Shown one piece after another: positions 1-15,000 of a stretch of DNA of 64,000 bases. The stretch's first letter is position 1; every line of letters starts with the position of its first letter. The position numbers and the translations under genes are program-made. The DNA is taken from positions 45,907,763 to 45,971,762 of the forward strand of contig CM036239.1 of NCBI GenBank assembly GCA_020698575.1. The letters are read 5' to 3'. The notes beneath the pieces are model-generated. The model had not been told where the DNA came from and did not search any database. It worked only from the letters and a program-made list of their open reading frames with translations. The DNA comes from Bostrychus sinensis. Lineage: Eukaryota; Chordata; Actinopteri; Gobiiformes; Eleotridae.

Positions 1-23
1 GGTACAAAGACTGACAGGCCACA

Positions 24-3000
24 ATGTCGCTGTATGACGACCTTGGTGTCGGAGCCAGTGACACCAAAACTGAAGGATGGTCCAAGAACTTTAAACTCCT
101 ACAATCCCAGCTCAAAGTGAAGAAAGCTGCGCTGACACAAGCCAAGGTGAGTATTGCTTCCCTTTGCTTTCCACTTCAGTGCCACACATAACTTGTATCT
201 TTAGGTTGTGGCTTTTTAAAAAAAAAAAAAAAACAACATAATACTACATGTTTAGGCCTTCTGAGTGTTTTTGTGTGTGTTATTGCAGTCCCAGCGAGTG
301 AAACAGACCACAGTGTTGGCTCCTGTCATAGACCTGAAGAGAGGAGGCTCCAGTGATGACCGGCAGATTATTGACAGTGGGCCACATGTAGCAGCAGGAC
401 TTAAGGTCTGTGTGAGACGTAAATTGTAATGTAGTGATGGGCGAATTGATACTAATTAATAAATATGAAATAAAAATTCATACATCACTTTTAGATGTTT
501 TGGGGTAACATACTCCAGTATTTTGTGGTGAAACACCCCCACTCAGCAGCATATTGTACCGGTCCAGTCATGTCAGATGGCAGGAAGAGCCGCAAGTTAG
601 CTGTTTTGTTTGTCCTACTATCAACACTACTATGCACATTACATTTATTAATTGTATACTGTTGTTAAATGGTCAGTATTAGTTAGGGTAATAGGGTTAG
701 TTAGGTAAATATTTTGATTTGAAAAAATTCACCCATAAAAAGTGTCTTTTATTGCCCATCACTAATGTAATGTCACAATCTAACAGCTCTAACTTGATTT
801 ATGTCGTTAAGTGCTTGTTATATTTCTTACAATAGGTAACAAAACAGTAGCCACCCAGCAGAGTCATTAAGGGGCTGTTTACACAACAATACATTTTGCC
901 AAAAACATAATGATTCTGATGCGGATTATTGAAATTTTAAGGTAGTATCAAGAAAAGCAATGTAAAATAGTACTGATACTGATAAAATACATTGAGAAAT
1001 GTTTAGAACTGTGTTACAGTTTGGTTATGTCATGGGTTATTTAACCTATCAACATTTTAGAAACTGAAATCATGCAAGTTCCTGCTTCTAGTCAAGATAT
1101 ATATTAAGATTTATATGTTTATGTTGTTCATAGGATTTTTATTATTTAAAGCATTTTTGGATTGACTAAAACAATATTGTGAGGACAGTCTAAATCTCAT
1201 GAACATTAATTTGCAAATACTGTTAAGTATTTACAGTATATGTCGTTTGTTTACTTAATTTCCACTTTATAATTTAATGTAATTGGCATGAGACTGTATT
1301 TTGTGAAGCTGCATGTATAAATGTGTGTGTTCAGGACCCAGCGCCTAGTGGTTTCTCATCAGGAGATGTCCTCATTCCTCTGGCTGACGAGTATGATCCA
1401 ATGTTTCCGAACGACTATGAGAAAGTGATGAAACGACACAGAGAAGAACGACAGAAACAGCGGGAACAGGAAAGGCAGAAGGAGATAGAAGAGAGAGAGA
1501 AGTAAGAGCCTGATTTACATTTGTATTTTGAAAAAAACTTTACAGCCTCAGGTGTATGTTTGAATAATAAAAAAAACTTATAATTCTAGGATTAGAAAAC
1601 CATGGCATTGGATTAGGATGCTATAGGGGTTAAATGTTTATGGAGGCAAGACTGTAATAATCATGGAGTGTTTTTTTGCAGAAAGAGGAAAGACAGACAT
1701 GAAGGTGGTCCTCCGAGTGGTTTCTCCAGATTTCCAGCAGCAGAGGGCGACTCAGACGATGAAGAGGAATATGAGAAAGAACGGAGGAAAAGGAGTAAGT
1801 ACTGTATTTGGATCACATACCTTGAATTGTGCTTGTGTAGTTGTATTTTTCTTTCTAGGTTGCATGAAACTTGTGGATGGATAGTCTTTTGCCACCTTTA
1901 GATGGACATTCATAGTTTCATTCCGATAATTGATCTAAAAGTGTTTTTACATCATATTTTCCACAGGTATTGGTGGAGCAGCCATTGCCCCTCCTTCTTC
2001 ACTTATTGACAGAGAGGGTAAGTTGTATGAAACAATTTTTTTTAATCATTAAACTATATAATTACACATTGCACAACAGTTACCCATTATCATACCTAAA
2101 AAGGTTTTTTAGCACTTCAGCACCTTGTTTAGTTAAACCAGTGGTTCTCAAACTGTTCAGTGTGAGTACCACCATAGAAAATATTTGGCTTTACACGTAC
2201 CATCTTTAACTGATTAAATAAGTCTAAATCTTGACTAACCCAAGTCTAAAACAAGTAATAAAAAGGGATTTTCACAGAATAAATGCATTACTAAATAAGG
2301 ACTAAACCAAGAATTAAACAAGATCTAAAGCAAGGCCTAAACCAGGGCTAAACTAGGACTAAACCAGACACTAAAGCAGGACTAAACAAGGTCTGAACCA
2401 GGACTGATCATGGCCTAAACTAGGACTAATTATGGTCTACACCTGGACTAAACCAAGACTAAACAAGATATGAACCAAGAACTAAACCAAGTCAAAATCA
2501 GCACTAAGCAGGGGTATAAATGTCAAATTTAAGCCCAATCTAAGGCTAAGGCTAAGACTCATACACGAACAAATTAAACTCTAAATTAAACAAAATCAGG
2601 ACTTGACCTGCAAAAGACTCTTGAATACCTCTAGAAGAAGTCTGCATACCACCAGTGATAGCTGTACCACAGTTTGGGAACCTCTGAGTTAAACAGTACA
2701 GCAGTAGAAACCAAATGTGCAAAGTCTTATTTGCATGTTTTTCTTTACTAGGCCCCCCTTCATTTTCATATGATGATGACAGTCGACCTGCCCGAGCTCC
2801 AAAGGCTGCCATTCCTCCTCCGATGTATGACGACTCAGAGCGGCCTCGATCTCCTCCAGGACCCACCAGCTCCTTCCTGGCCAATATGGGGTGAGAGTCA
2901 TGAAAACGTGTCTGTAAATCTGTAAATTATACAGTCACCATGTAGAGTGCATTTTCAATTGTGTTTTTAGCTGATTTGGAGGTATGGGCAAAAATCACTG

Positions 3001-6000
3001 TCAAGACCATAAAAATCGAGACCAAGACCTGCCCTAGACCACAAGACAAGGCTGAGACTTTTAGTGGCCTAGATAGAGTCAAGACCAAGGCAAAGGTCAA
3101 AAACCAAACCTTGTAAACAAACACCAATTTAAGAAAAAACGCACTGATTAAAAATTTAAATAAAAGTTGATTTTAATGACCCAAATTCACCACCATCACA
3201 GAGCAAATCATTTTTCTAGTTCCTCTAATGCTCTTGTGCTGTGTTGGCAGCACCCACTTTAACTTTATTTTTCATGTCACAGCTCTGTGTGTAATATAAG
3301 CCACTGATAAATGAATACATGTTGCACAATATGAGATAAAACACAAATGTGTTCTGTGTAGACTGCGGAAACATCAACCAGAGAGAGCTTACTTATGCTT
3401 TATAGACAGAGCTCAACAGCCACAGAAAACTATTAATTAATTTGTTTATTTTTTGTGATGCATCTCTACCTTAAAACTAAAAGGTCGTAGGTTAGAGCAG
3501 TTGTTCCCAACCTTTTTGGTCTTGAGTTCCCCCAGGACCGGGCATAGTCCTGGTTTATTTCTGGTTTGGACCGGGCGTAGTCCTAGTTTAGACCTGTTTA
3601 GTCTTAGTTTAGCCCTGATTTAGACCTAGTTTACTTCTGGTTAAGACCTGGATTATTCCTGGTTTAGACCTGCTTTAGTTCTGTTTTTTTCCTGGTTTAG
3701 TTCCAGTTTTGGACATGTTTTTTAGTTCTTGTTTTAGATTGGGTTTAATTCTAGGTTTAGACCTGGTTTAGTTATGGTTTTCAACATGTTTTTTCCTTGT
3801 TTAGTTCTGGTTTTAGATCTGGTTTAGTTCTGGCTTTAGAAATGTATCTCCTGGTTAAGTTCTGGTTGTAGATTGGATTTAGTTCTGGTTTTAGACTTTG
3901 TTTATTTGTTTGAGACCTGGTACACCCTCGCTTACATTTAAACCAGCAAGGTTTGACTCCAGCCACCTGCAAACCACATTAGCTTTGGATAATTGAATGT
4001 TTATTTTTATTTATCTACAGAGGTACAGTGGCTCACAAGATCATGCAGAAGTACGGTTTCAAAGAGGGACAAGGCCTGGGCAAACACGAACAGGGCCTGA
4101 GCACAGCGCTGTCCGTGGAAAAAACCAGTAAGAGAGGAGGAAAGATTATCGTAGGGGACGCCGCAGAAAAACGTAAGTCAGAGTTCTGTTTTTAATCAAT
4201 CAAGTATTATAAGTCCTGTGAAACTGCATCTGTGTTATGTCTAAAGTTGTTCAGTTTGTGTTTGGCAGGTCATTATGTAGTGGCTGTAAGTGTCTTCAAA
4301 GGCTGGGAGATATAGCATTGGGGTGTGAATATATCAAATTATACCGTTGGAATCAGAAATGTTCAACCCCTACACACACCGCAAAAGACATTATAATGAT
4401 GTGAAAGATAATGAAACTACGTGACAAAAAACTCACTGGGTGTTTGAAGTGAAAAATGTAAAATGTGTAAAATTAACATAGACCCATAGGCAGTATTATT
4501 CGGCACTTAGCTGCTGTACTTTGAGGAGCATTCTTTAACTTTTATAACTTCTGACCAAGGTTTTGGGTCACCGCTGACAAGCTTTTTACACCTCTCGACT
4601 GAAATCTTTGCCTATTCTTCACTTGCAAAAGCCTCTAGCTCAGTGATGTTTGATAGCCTGCTGCTACTGCCTTAAATCCCAAAGATTTTCAATTGGATTT
4701 AAATCTGGAGACCCAGAAGGCCACTCCAGGACGTCCAAGGATCTTTTTGTCTTGTTGAAAAATCTTTAATTGATAAATACTTGAAATGATTGGTAGGGAT
4801 TGAATATTTCTGATTGCACTTTTATATGTCAGGAGTCAAACTAAAATATGCACTTTTAATATAGCAATTTTTAAGAGAGAATTTTTGACACTGCAGTGAT
4901 TAGTTTGGGAAACATTTGCCAAACAATTGCTATCACCATTTTTGTTTAACTTAAAGGATATGTTTCAATACAGGCGCTGCTAAATATATACTTTAGTGTT
5001 GCCAACAGCCCCTAAGCACAGACTAAACATGTTAAATAATATTAAGCTACTGTAAAAAAAAAAAAAAAGAGTGGAACTTGCCAAACTTTGCCTGGCTACA
5101 CCAACTGACTTTTTTTTTGTTGGACGTAAAGTTGGGTTTGTTCTGCAATATACACCGATCAGGCATAACATTATGACTTATCTGACTTACTGACAGCTGA
5201 AGCAAATCTCTTATGCCTCATGGGTGTATTGCGCAGTTCTAATAATTGTACTTTTGCCTGTATCTCCCAGCCCTGATGTGTTGTATTTTTTTCCTCATTT
5301 GACTGTGATGATGTGTGCATGTCTGTATATTTCTTTTACACTGTGGTCGTGAGCAGCAGGCTCCAGTCTAGCAGCTGACACCTCGACTTCTGCAGGTTCG
5401 ACATTTTCTATCATTGAACAACATGTGTCTGTGTGTTTGCATGGCTTTTTCCCCATAGCTCTTCTTCACATGCTGACCATCAGTGTTACGTTGACTTCCC
5501 TCAGTAATAGTACCTGTAGAACCAATATTCTCTCATTCTAGCACTCTCATTTACCCCTTTAGGTCAATTGATTGATTTACAGATATTGCATTTAAAATTA
5601 ATGCATGTAATTTGCAGCCTGAAACTAGCTTCAGGTCTATTTAACAATACCCTCTCTTATATCAGTTACTGTTTCCATTTTTATTTTAACATTGCCACGT
5701 TACTACACTTTGAGAAAGTTATTATTATTATAAACACAGGGATTGAAAAATGGGGTTTAACACAGACAAATGTATATATAAAATGAAGACAAAACTGGGA
5801 CTATACTTGAACTAAACCATAACCATAATCTGGACTAAACCAGAATGAATCCAGGACTAAACAAGTCCAGGACCAATCTGTGCCAAAATCAGGTAACTTC
5901 AAATTTAAGGCCCACCCAGAGCAGGACTAAAACAGGAATCTGAAGTGAATCAGATCTTCAAAAGACTCCTGGGTAACACCAGAAGAAGTCTGCGTACCAC

Positions 6001-9000
6001 AGTTTGAGAAACACTGGTATAAGTAGTTTTTATTTAGTTTATATCTAACAAAAGCAGTAAATCGTACCAAGACACACCTCTGAACATTTGTCTGTCTTAG
6101 TCTGTACATACTATTTGGTTGGCATTATTAACCTGTCTTTTAGAGTCACATTTAGCATCATAAAATTACTGGAAACTAAAGTAGAATATACCATAAATAT
6201 ACTAATAACATTTGACTCTGCTACACCACTAGAGGGAGCCAGGGTATTGCAGGTGATACAGTATTTACAGTACAGTGCTCCATAGGCCCAAATGGTACAT
6301 CTACATTTATTTTTTTCTTGCTCAGCTTGCTATCTTAAATATCTTGTCCTCATTTCCCCACTCTTAGCTTCAACTGCTTGTTTCTAACCTGTTATATGTC
6401 TTTATTAGTTATAAGTGGTCGGGCCAAAGGGGAAGCAGCTGTGTCCTGTGACTTCATTGTTTCCGTTTCTCTTTTATCTGTTACAAGAAAGTGCTTTATT
6501 TAAGTGGCATGAGGTAGAGCATTGTCTCCTTCAAAACAAGCAAAACTAACATAGACCTGAAATCGTATAGAACTGTAATAGCTACTCACTCAGTAAAGGC
6601 AAGTGGTGAATTTTAAGTACTTTAACCCTTGTGCAGCTTTTGAAATGTTATTTTTTTTTTTTTTTTTTTAGATAATTTTGTGGTGGTTTTTACCGTTTTT
6701 ATGAAATTTGGCTCAGCTGTGTATTTTATCACTACTTTATCACAAAACATTACGTTACCTGTTAAGTGATAAAAGTGTCCTCATCAACAAAACATCATAA
6801 AAAATGTATACATTCATATTTATTTATACTTTTTTTTGCATAAATCTTTTAATCAACTTCTGCCCCGACCATAAATACTAAATATTTAATTATTTTTTAG
6901 CATTTTAATCCTTTTTTTTTTTTTGTATAAAACACACACACAAAATAAAATATTTTTAATATTCTCAAAACAAAGTGGCTTTTTCTCGGGGGTTATTACA
7001 GCCTTGAAATTTAATGGTATTAACCTTACCATCAACATTGATTTAGATGGTAGTTTAGTTTAGTTGATATTTTTTGCAGTTTTTGCAATAACAAAAAGTT
7101 ACCAGTTTTAATGAGTTTTATTGGGAGTTGGTTTTTAGATTGTACATAGCACAGCAAAAAATTACTAAAAATAAATACCCAAGGCTGTAATAATCCCCCC
7201 TAGAAAAATTCACTTTACTTTGAGATTATTTTACTTATTTCATTTTTTGTTTGTGTTCTCTCAACAGTAACAAAGTAACTTTTTTAAATTGGTGTATATG
7301 GGTTAAGTGGCATTAGGATATCCTTAATTGTTTAGCACAGGTGCTGCTTATATTTTTTGTGCGGTACTTTTAGTTTTGCATGTACAGTATAACTCTGCAT
7401 TCATTGCCAATGAAGCACGTCCTAATAACATGCGCAAAAATAGTATTAATATAGTAGTAATAATAATCTTTGTTACTTGTTACTTGGATACTTGTTAGCA
7501 CATTCCCAGTTTGGAGAAGCAGACAGGAGCAACACCACGTAGACTAAACCATCTACTGCTGTAACTGGGAATAGTGACGATTGGATTTTAAACTGAAAAC
7601 ACTGAGCTACTTTAGTGTCCATTTTAACTTTGTAATCCATAGATGATATCTTTACAGCAGTGGTTCCCATCCTTTTTTGGTCTTGTGTACCCTCTGGGTC
7701 TTTTGTCATCGCACAAGTACCCCTCACTCATACATGTGGATAATTCTTGGAGGTCAAATAAAGAACCTCAGGGTAGCCCCAAGGCCTTAAAGCGTATGGG
7801 CAGGTATTAAATTTTGTTCATCTAGATCTTAAATTGACAAACTGGGACATCTACGTCAAGTTTTTTAGTGTTGTACTTGTCAAAAATATATTTTATTAAT
7901 ACTCTGTAAGTAACAGCAGAGAAGTCTGTCTTTTTTGCAAGTTGGATGTGAATTTGGAAACAAATTCTATCAATAGTGGGTTTAGAAATATCTTAAAGTC
8001 ACCCACTTGATGGTACCTTTATTGAGTAAGTTTTTGAAAGTGAAGTCTACTAGTTATATGGACTGCGTAATGTTACAGGCATATTTGTTGCAAAAAACAT
8101 CCTTACAATACAGTTAATGCTGTTACCACTCAAATTTATGATTCTCTTTTGAGATGTTTAATGCAGAACTGGAGTTATTTCACCTTCAGACTTTCACAAT
8201 AAAAACAATGAGTCTCAGAGAGTAATACTGATATTTTATTTGTTCATACATGTTATTGTTCTTGCTGGCAATCTTGGCATTACATTTTAATCTAAGTGGC
8301 ATTGAAAAGTCTTAAAATAAATTTCACAAGAAAAAACCTGGAGCTATCCTGTACAAATTCTCCTACATTATTCAAAAACTCAAATTCCAGATAAAAAAAA
8401 AAAAAATAATAATAATCTGCCTTTAAAATAAAAATATAACATAAATTCATTTTTTTTCAATAATAACTTAAAATTGTAAATACGTAATAACCTTAATATA
8501 TAATCATAATAAATTTAGCACAAAGGAAAAAGAAATAATTAAACCTGAATCATATGTAACAAAAAATAGTATTTCAATAAAAATTACTTGATGTTTAGGA
8601 CCAGATTTGTGTCACTGGGACATTTGAACCCCCTGCAACAAGTGCTCATGCACCCCCTGGGGTCCCCGTACCCCTGGTTGGGAAACAGCACTTTACAGTA
8701 TATGCTGCTGGATCATAATTTAGTTCAGATTGAGGAGCTTGTACTGGGACGTTCTGGGGTTGTTTAAAAGAGGAACTGAATTAAAAAGTAATCATGGGAA
8801 AATAAAAGACTGGAAATCCCTTCAATGTGACACGCACAATGATTAGAAACCATCATATCTGTTTTGAGCAGTAAATACAAATCAGTAGAGGTGCAGTTTA
8901 TGTGTGGATTAGTGCTGTTTGGTATCTACCGGTGAAGACTTTAACCAAAACATAATGTGTAACTCTGTTTTATTTCAGCAGCAGCAGCAGACGCCTCCAA

Positions 9001-12000
9001 AAAGTCAGACGCGAACCCTCTCACAGAAATACTCAAAAATCCGACCAAGGTGGTTCTTTTAAGGGTACGTCATTGGACACACTTCATATCATGCTGTATA
9101 AAGAGTAGACAGTAGTCTGCAGAGAGAGACAAAAGCAGAAAAAAGTGCCTTGGGGTGGTTTGTGTTAATGTCTGCGTGAGAAAAGAGAATAGGAGGTAAT
9201 CCCAGGACAGGCTGAAGCTAGTTTTCAAAGGCAAGAGAGGCAAAGGTATGCTGCTGAAGTTACAGTTCAGTATAAGAGCAGATGTTAAACCCGACGTCTC
9301 TTCTGATTTATCACACACTGGTCTGGTATTGACAGACACTAAAAGTATCTCGACTTGTCTCCACGGAAACCTCAGTCATGATGTGGATATACTACAACAC
9401 TAATAACAGCTTGTGCATTAATCAACAAGAGTACACTCCACTGTGTAAAAGTGCTATATTTAGAAGGTCTGTGTCGTCCTTGCTGTGGTAGGTTGATTGT
9501 AGAGGCACTTAGACAGGCACCAAAATTAGATGCACTTAATGCCCAAAATTATTCATATACCGGACAAATTTTGGTGGATTTCTGTTGTTAAAGTATCTGT
9601 TCTGGCTGGAAATGACACACTAAAGTGGGAAAAGACTAAGAAAATGTAATAAAAATACTATTGAAAAGAAAAATACATTTTAACGAAATTGTCCAAGTAC
9701 AAAATTATTCATACCCTTTCCCAATAATCAGTGGCAAAGATTTTTATTTTTTATCACAGCTTTCAAGCCCTTTTTATAATTGTTGACAAGTTTTTTTGCA
9801 CATTTCCTCTGGGATTTTGGACCACTTTCTATTTGCATAGATCTCCAGGTCCTTGATGTTCAAAGGCTTCCTTGTCATTACTCTGATCTTCAGTTCTCTC
9901 CACAAATTCACAATCAGATGATTCAGGTCTGGACTCTGGCCTTGAACCCTTCAATATGTTGACCCTGTTTATTTCATTTCCACTTGTAGCAGTGTGTTTT
10001 GGGTTGTTGTCCAGGGCCAGGGTAACTTATTTCAAGCAAACATTGCGTCTTGGAGAGTAACAAGTAACCTAATAAGTAAATATATCCAATCTAGTGTAAA
10101 TTACTCGAATCAAAAATTATAATCTGAATTCAAGTCACTTTAACTAATGTTGATATTGATAAGTGCACTTATTAGTATGTAGATAAATATATTCTGTTCA
10201 GATTTCCATTCAATAGATTCAGTGAAGGTGCATTTCAGTTTACTGTGGTTGTTTAAAATGACCAATACAGATGGCCAACTCATAACTGTTAATATTCTTC
10301 TAGTATAATAGCATTGTCCTTTACTGAACTGCACCCTCGTGGTTTGTTTTGCAGAACATGGTGGGCCGAGGGGAGGTGGATGAAGACCTCGAGGAAGAGA
10401 CGAAAGAGGAGTGTGAGAAATACGGCAAAGTGGTTAAATGTGTCATATTTGAGGTGAGTCCAGTGGGTTGGCATGTGTCAGATAAACATGTTCTTTTACC
10501 ACAGCACTTGTTTACTCATGCCTATTATATACTTTATTTTATTTTCAGATTGCTGTTGTGGAGGATGATGAAGCCGTCAGGATATTCCTAGAGTTTGAGA
10601 GAGTGGAGTCGGCCATTAAGGGTCAGTCACGTTTTGAGTGATTTAAAGACGCACTATATATTATGTCTGGGATGCTTTTGTCACAATACTATCACGATAC
10701 TTTGGTGCTGATGCTGTGTATCATTGCTATACAAAAAGTATTACGACTCAATCTGATCAATAACTCTGATATTTTGTCTTTACATTTAAAATCAAGTTCA
10801 GTTATCGACTATAATAAAAAAAAATATGACCTCAAACTGAAATTTGAAGCATTCCCTTTACTTGTAGCTCTGCGTTTAGCTTTAGATCAATGCAAACCAG
10901 TAATTATTCATCACATCTGGCTTTTTAGCACTGTTAGTCTGTGTAACAAGTATCTAGCGCTAAAATAAAGACTTTCCCAAACTTCTCCTGGAAGCCATTA
11001 TTCAACAGCCAATGGGAGCACCATTTATTGGAGAGCAGAATAAAATCCTAAATCATACAGCCTATATGATATCATAAAGTCTTTCACAGATTATTCCTAT
11101 TAGCCTACAAAATACTATTGGATAATTACACCTTTTGAATGGAGTACTTTTTCTTTTACTTATTACTTTAAAACAACAGTACTTTTACAGATTTCCAGTA
11201 TTTTTCACATCTCTCAGTATAGTGCCACAAAACCATCTTGCTTTTTACACATTGTCTGGTAATCCTCCACAGCCTGCCCATAAACCTCCGCCTACATTTT
11301 ATTGTTATGTCAACTTTGCGCAATTGACATCACTTTGACAACACTTGAGCCCTTGTGTAACCGCTCCATAAATGTGGGTAAAAATGTGTCTTTCCTAAAT
11401 GAGTTGGCCCAGATCAGAAATAAGGAGAGACAGAGCTCCCTGGAGTATTACATCAGAAGTGTCCCATCAACCCACCGCTGTGTCCCTAAAATACACTTAC
11501 ATCATACATCCAAGAAACAGGGACAGTGCTCAGAGAAAACATAAGGTCAGGAGGATGACTGTCCAGCAATGCCCTGGTAATGTTTACACTGTACTTTAGC
11601 GTGAAAAGCTGAATACTGTTTTCTGATTGGCCGTCAGGAGGGCAACAAAGTCATGGTTATGCTATTTTAGTATTAATGGTTATGCTGTCTCCAACCAGGA
11701 CATTAATTAATTATTGTTTGTACAGAGATGATTTATATTTCTAATAGTACACATGGTTTAAATTAGTTTCCACATGTTGTTGCTGTAATTGAGTGGTTAT
11801 ACAGCTGCACAACAAATATCATAATATTGTGGAAAAGTTCATATATTTCAGCATTAAAAAAGTGAAATTGATATATTATAAGTTCAGTACACAGTGAAAT
11901 ATTTTTAGCATGAATGTATTTTATTAAGATTCTGTAATATTCTAATTTTATGAGATACTAAATGTTGCTTTTTACCACAATAAATAAATGCTTAAAATAT

Positions 12001-15000
12001 TTGGTAACATAAGCAAGCGTGTAATAGCTTCTAACAATTACACAAAGATCTTTTTGGGCATTAGACAAAGTCACTTTCCCCATGCAAGTCGTCCTGCCTG
12101 CCTACGTCTTATTGTCATGTAACACACGTAAAAGTATCCTTACTGGAAATTTTATGTACACTTAATGAATTTATTGATATGCAGTTATGTCTAAAATTAT
12201 TCATACCCTGGCTGAATTTTCTGTAAAATTTTCTGTTCTGGCTTGACACAACAAAGTGGCAAATGTACTTTTCAGCTGTTTTTATTTTATGCTAAAATTA
12301 TTCATAGCCTTTTTCAATAATCAGTAGCGGTATAACGATACAGTAAATATATTGATGTATTATTTTTTTTTCTACAATACAACTATATCGATACACATCA
12401 CTTTAAATCGAATCATATCATTTTCTAGGAAGTGTATATCAATATACATGGAATATCGATCGATAATATCAAAAATATCGATATTAGAAATGTGCATCTT
12501 AAAATAATATCAGACACGGCTTTTGAAATGTAATTTTTGAGTTTCGAGTAATCTTTTATGATTTTTGGCAAAGAGTTGCTGTATCAATTATCGATATGAA
12601 AGTGTTGAATCATATCGTTTCAAATTAGCCAGTATCATTCTTGAATCGTATCGAAACAATTCTAATACAGATCATATCATGGCAAAAACATATCGTTACA
12701 CACCTAATAATCAGTGACATTTAATTATCCACCACAGCTGTCAGGAGTTTCTTATTATTGTTGCACATTTCCACTGGGATTTTGGACCACTGTTTTTTTT
12801 GCATCGATCTCCAGGTCCTTTATGTTAGAAGGCTTCCTTGTCATTACTCTGGTCTTCAGTTCTCTCCACAAATTCCCCATCAGATGATTATCCATTTGGG
12901 TTTAACTGTATAATCTGCATCCCCCCAAGTTTTGTCTTGACATTTCACAGTATTCTCTGACTCAGGCTTCAGCTGCAGAGATGTATAAACACTCTGGATG
13001 TTTATTATAAACAGCATATGTTTATACAGGCTTAAATCATGACGATATTTAGACATACTATAGGTACTTTTCCATATTGCATAATGCAACAATACCAATG
13101 TGATTGCATGTTATAAATTAGCTATTCTTTTTTATGGCATTATGGAAATTTTGAAGAAGGAAGGAGAAAAGTGCCGTTAATTGCACTTGTCATTGATTAA
13201 CGCTTGCTTTTAGATAAGGACAACCATATGCTGTCATGTTTGCAACACATGAACTACTGAAGATCAAATAAGTTAGTGCTGGTTCTGACTGCTGGTTGTG
13301 TATTAGGCAGGTGGCAATAACACATAACTTTATAATGACAAATAATAGGCAAGTGGTCATAATGTTATACCTGATGGATGTAAGCTTACTTATAATGATT
13401 AAAATTTGTTATGCTACTCCTGTTTGACAAAAGTGTCCCCATCACAAATCATCATAGAAACAGTATACAGCCATAGTTTTTTTCAAGTTTTTTCACATAA
13501 ACCTTTTCACCAACCTCTGCCCTGATCCTAAATACCAAATATTTCATTATTTTGACAATTTTAACCCTTTTTATGCCAGCATATTTAATAGAATCTCATT
13601 ATTTTGTAAATATTTTTCAGTATTTTCAATGCAAAGTGGATTGTTCTAGGAGGGCTTATTACAGGCTTGGGTTAGATTATCAACACCACTGACTTAGATG
13701 GATTTGGGATTTTTTTCCAGTAATAAAAAAGTAATTTTGCTCCTGTTAAGTGCCAAAGTGGCTCCATCATAAAACAACATCAAATACGTAATATTAGTAT
13801 ACATTAATATATTTTTTTACATAAATCCTTTAATCAACTTGTGCCCCGACTGCAAATAGTATAACAAATATGAATGTATACTAATTTTACAATGTTTTGT
13901 GACAGAAACACTATTGTCACCTAACATTAACAGCGTAACAGATCAGTACATGTCTTTTTAATTCTTTTGCATCTCCAGATTTTACTTTTAATATTAAACC
14001 CTACGTGTTAAACTAATGGACTGCGAATTACACGGAATCCATTTAAACACTAGTTATCCTCAGTCTAACACAACAAACACATCCTCCAGAGCTAAAATGG
14101 TGCGAGATCAACTATTTCATGTCTGATGCTAGAAGTGTGCCTTTTCAATATGACAAGATATAGTGTAATAATAATGCTTGCTGTAATGTTTGGCAATAGT
14201 CACCAATAAAAAGCCAAATGTACACTTGGTCCTTTTGTTTTTATAATGTGCATACTTAAACTTTAGGCTCTTTAGCTGGACACATACATTTCACATGAGT
14301 ACTATGCAAATTTAGGTCTGCTCAGAACAAGAGGGGCCATCAGTGTATACATATGTCAGTAGCAATGGAGGAAATAGGTAGTAATGGGCCCTCTTTCGTA
14401 ATCATCAATTCATCAATAGACAAAGGTACAGAATGTTTTGCAAATGCTGATAAACATAAGTGGTAGAAGTGCACATAGTCTGTGTACTTCAACTTCTTTT
14501 ACTATTTAAATTAAGTACATTTTTGGTGATGTTGCTGTGTGTAATTACACTTTGTAACACTGCCTTAAGTGGGATGAATGCAGGCTAAAGCTTAAAGTGT
14601 AATTTGCATGCTTCCCCCATAATGTTTTGCTGGGGTTATGTCTTTGTAATTGCAAATAAGGTTTTCTGTGATATTGGGGCCAGACAGCCGTTCTCAGGTA
14701 AATCATCCCCATTTTCACTGAATGAGGGTTCATTCATTCACTAAACAGAGTCTTGAACAGACACATTTGCATTTGCAAAGCTTTACATCTGATCTCAACT
14801 TTAACCAAAAAACAAAGGACCACCAGTTTTTAGACAGTGACCGGTTTATTAACATATGTACAGACAACCGATGTAAATGCTGTCACAGAGTGCTGTCGTC
14901 AACTGACTGCTCCGTGGCGGTTGCTGTAGTCCCGCTCAGCAACACTATACAAAGGTGGCTGCTCTTCCACCAAGCTGATCAGCTGTTCTTCTGTTGTGTC

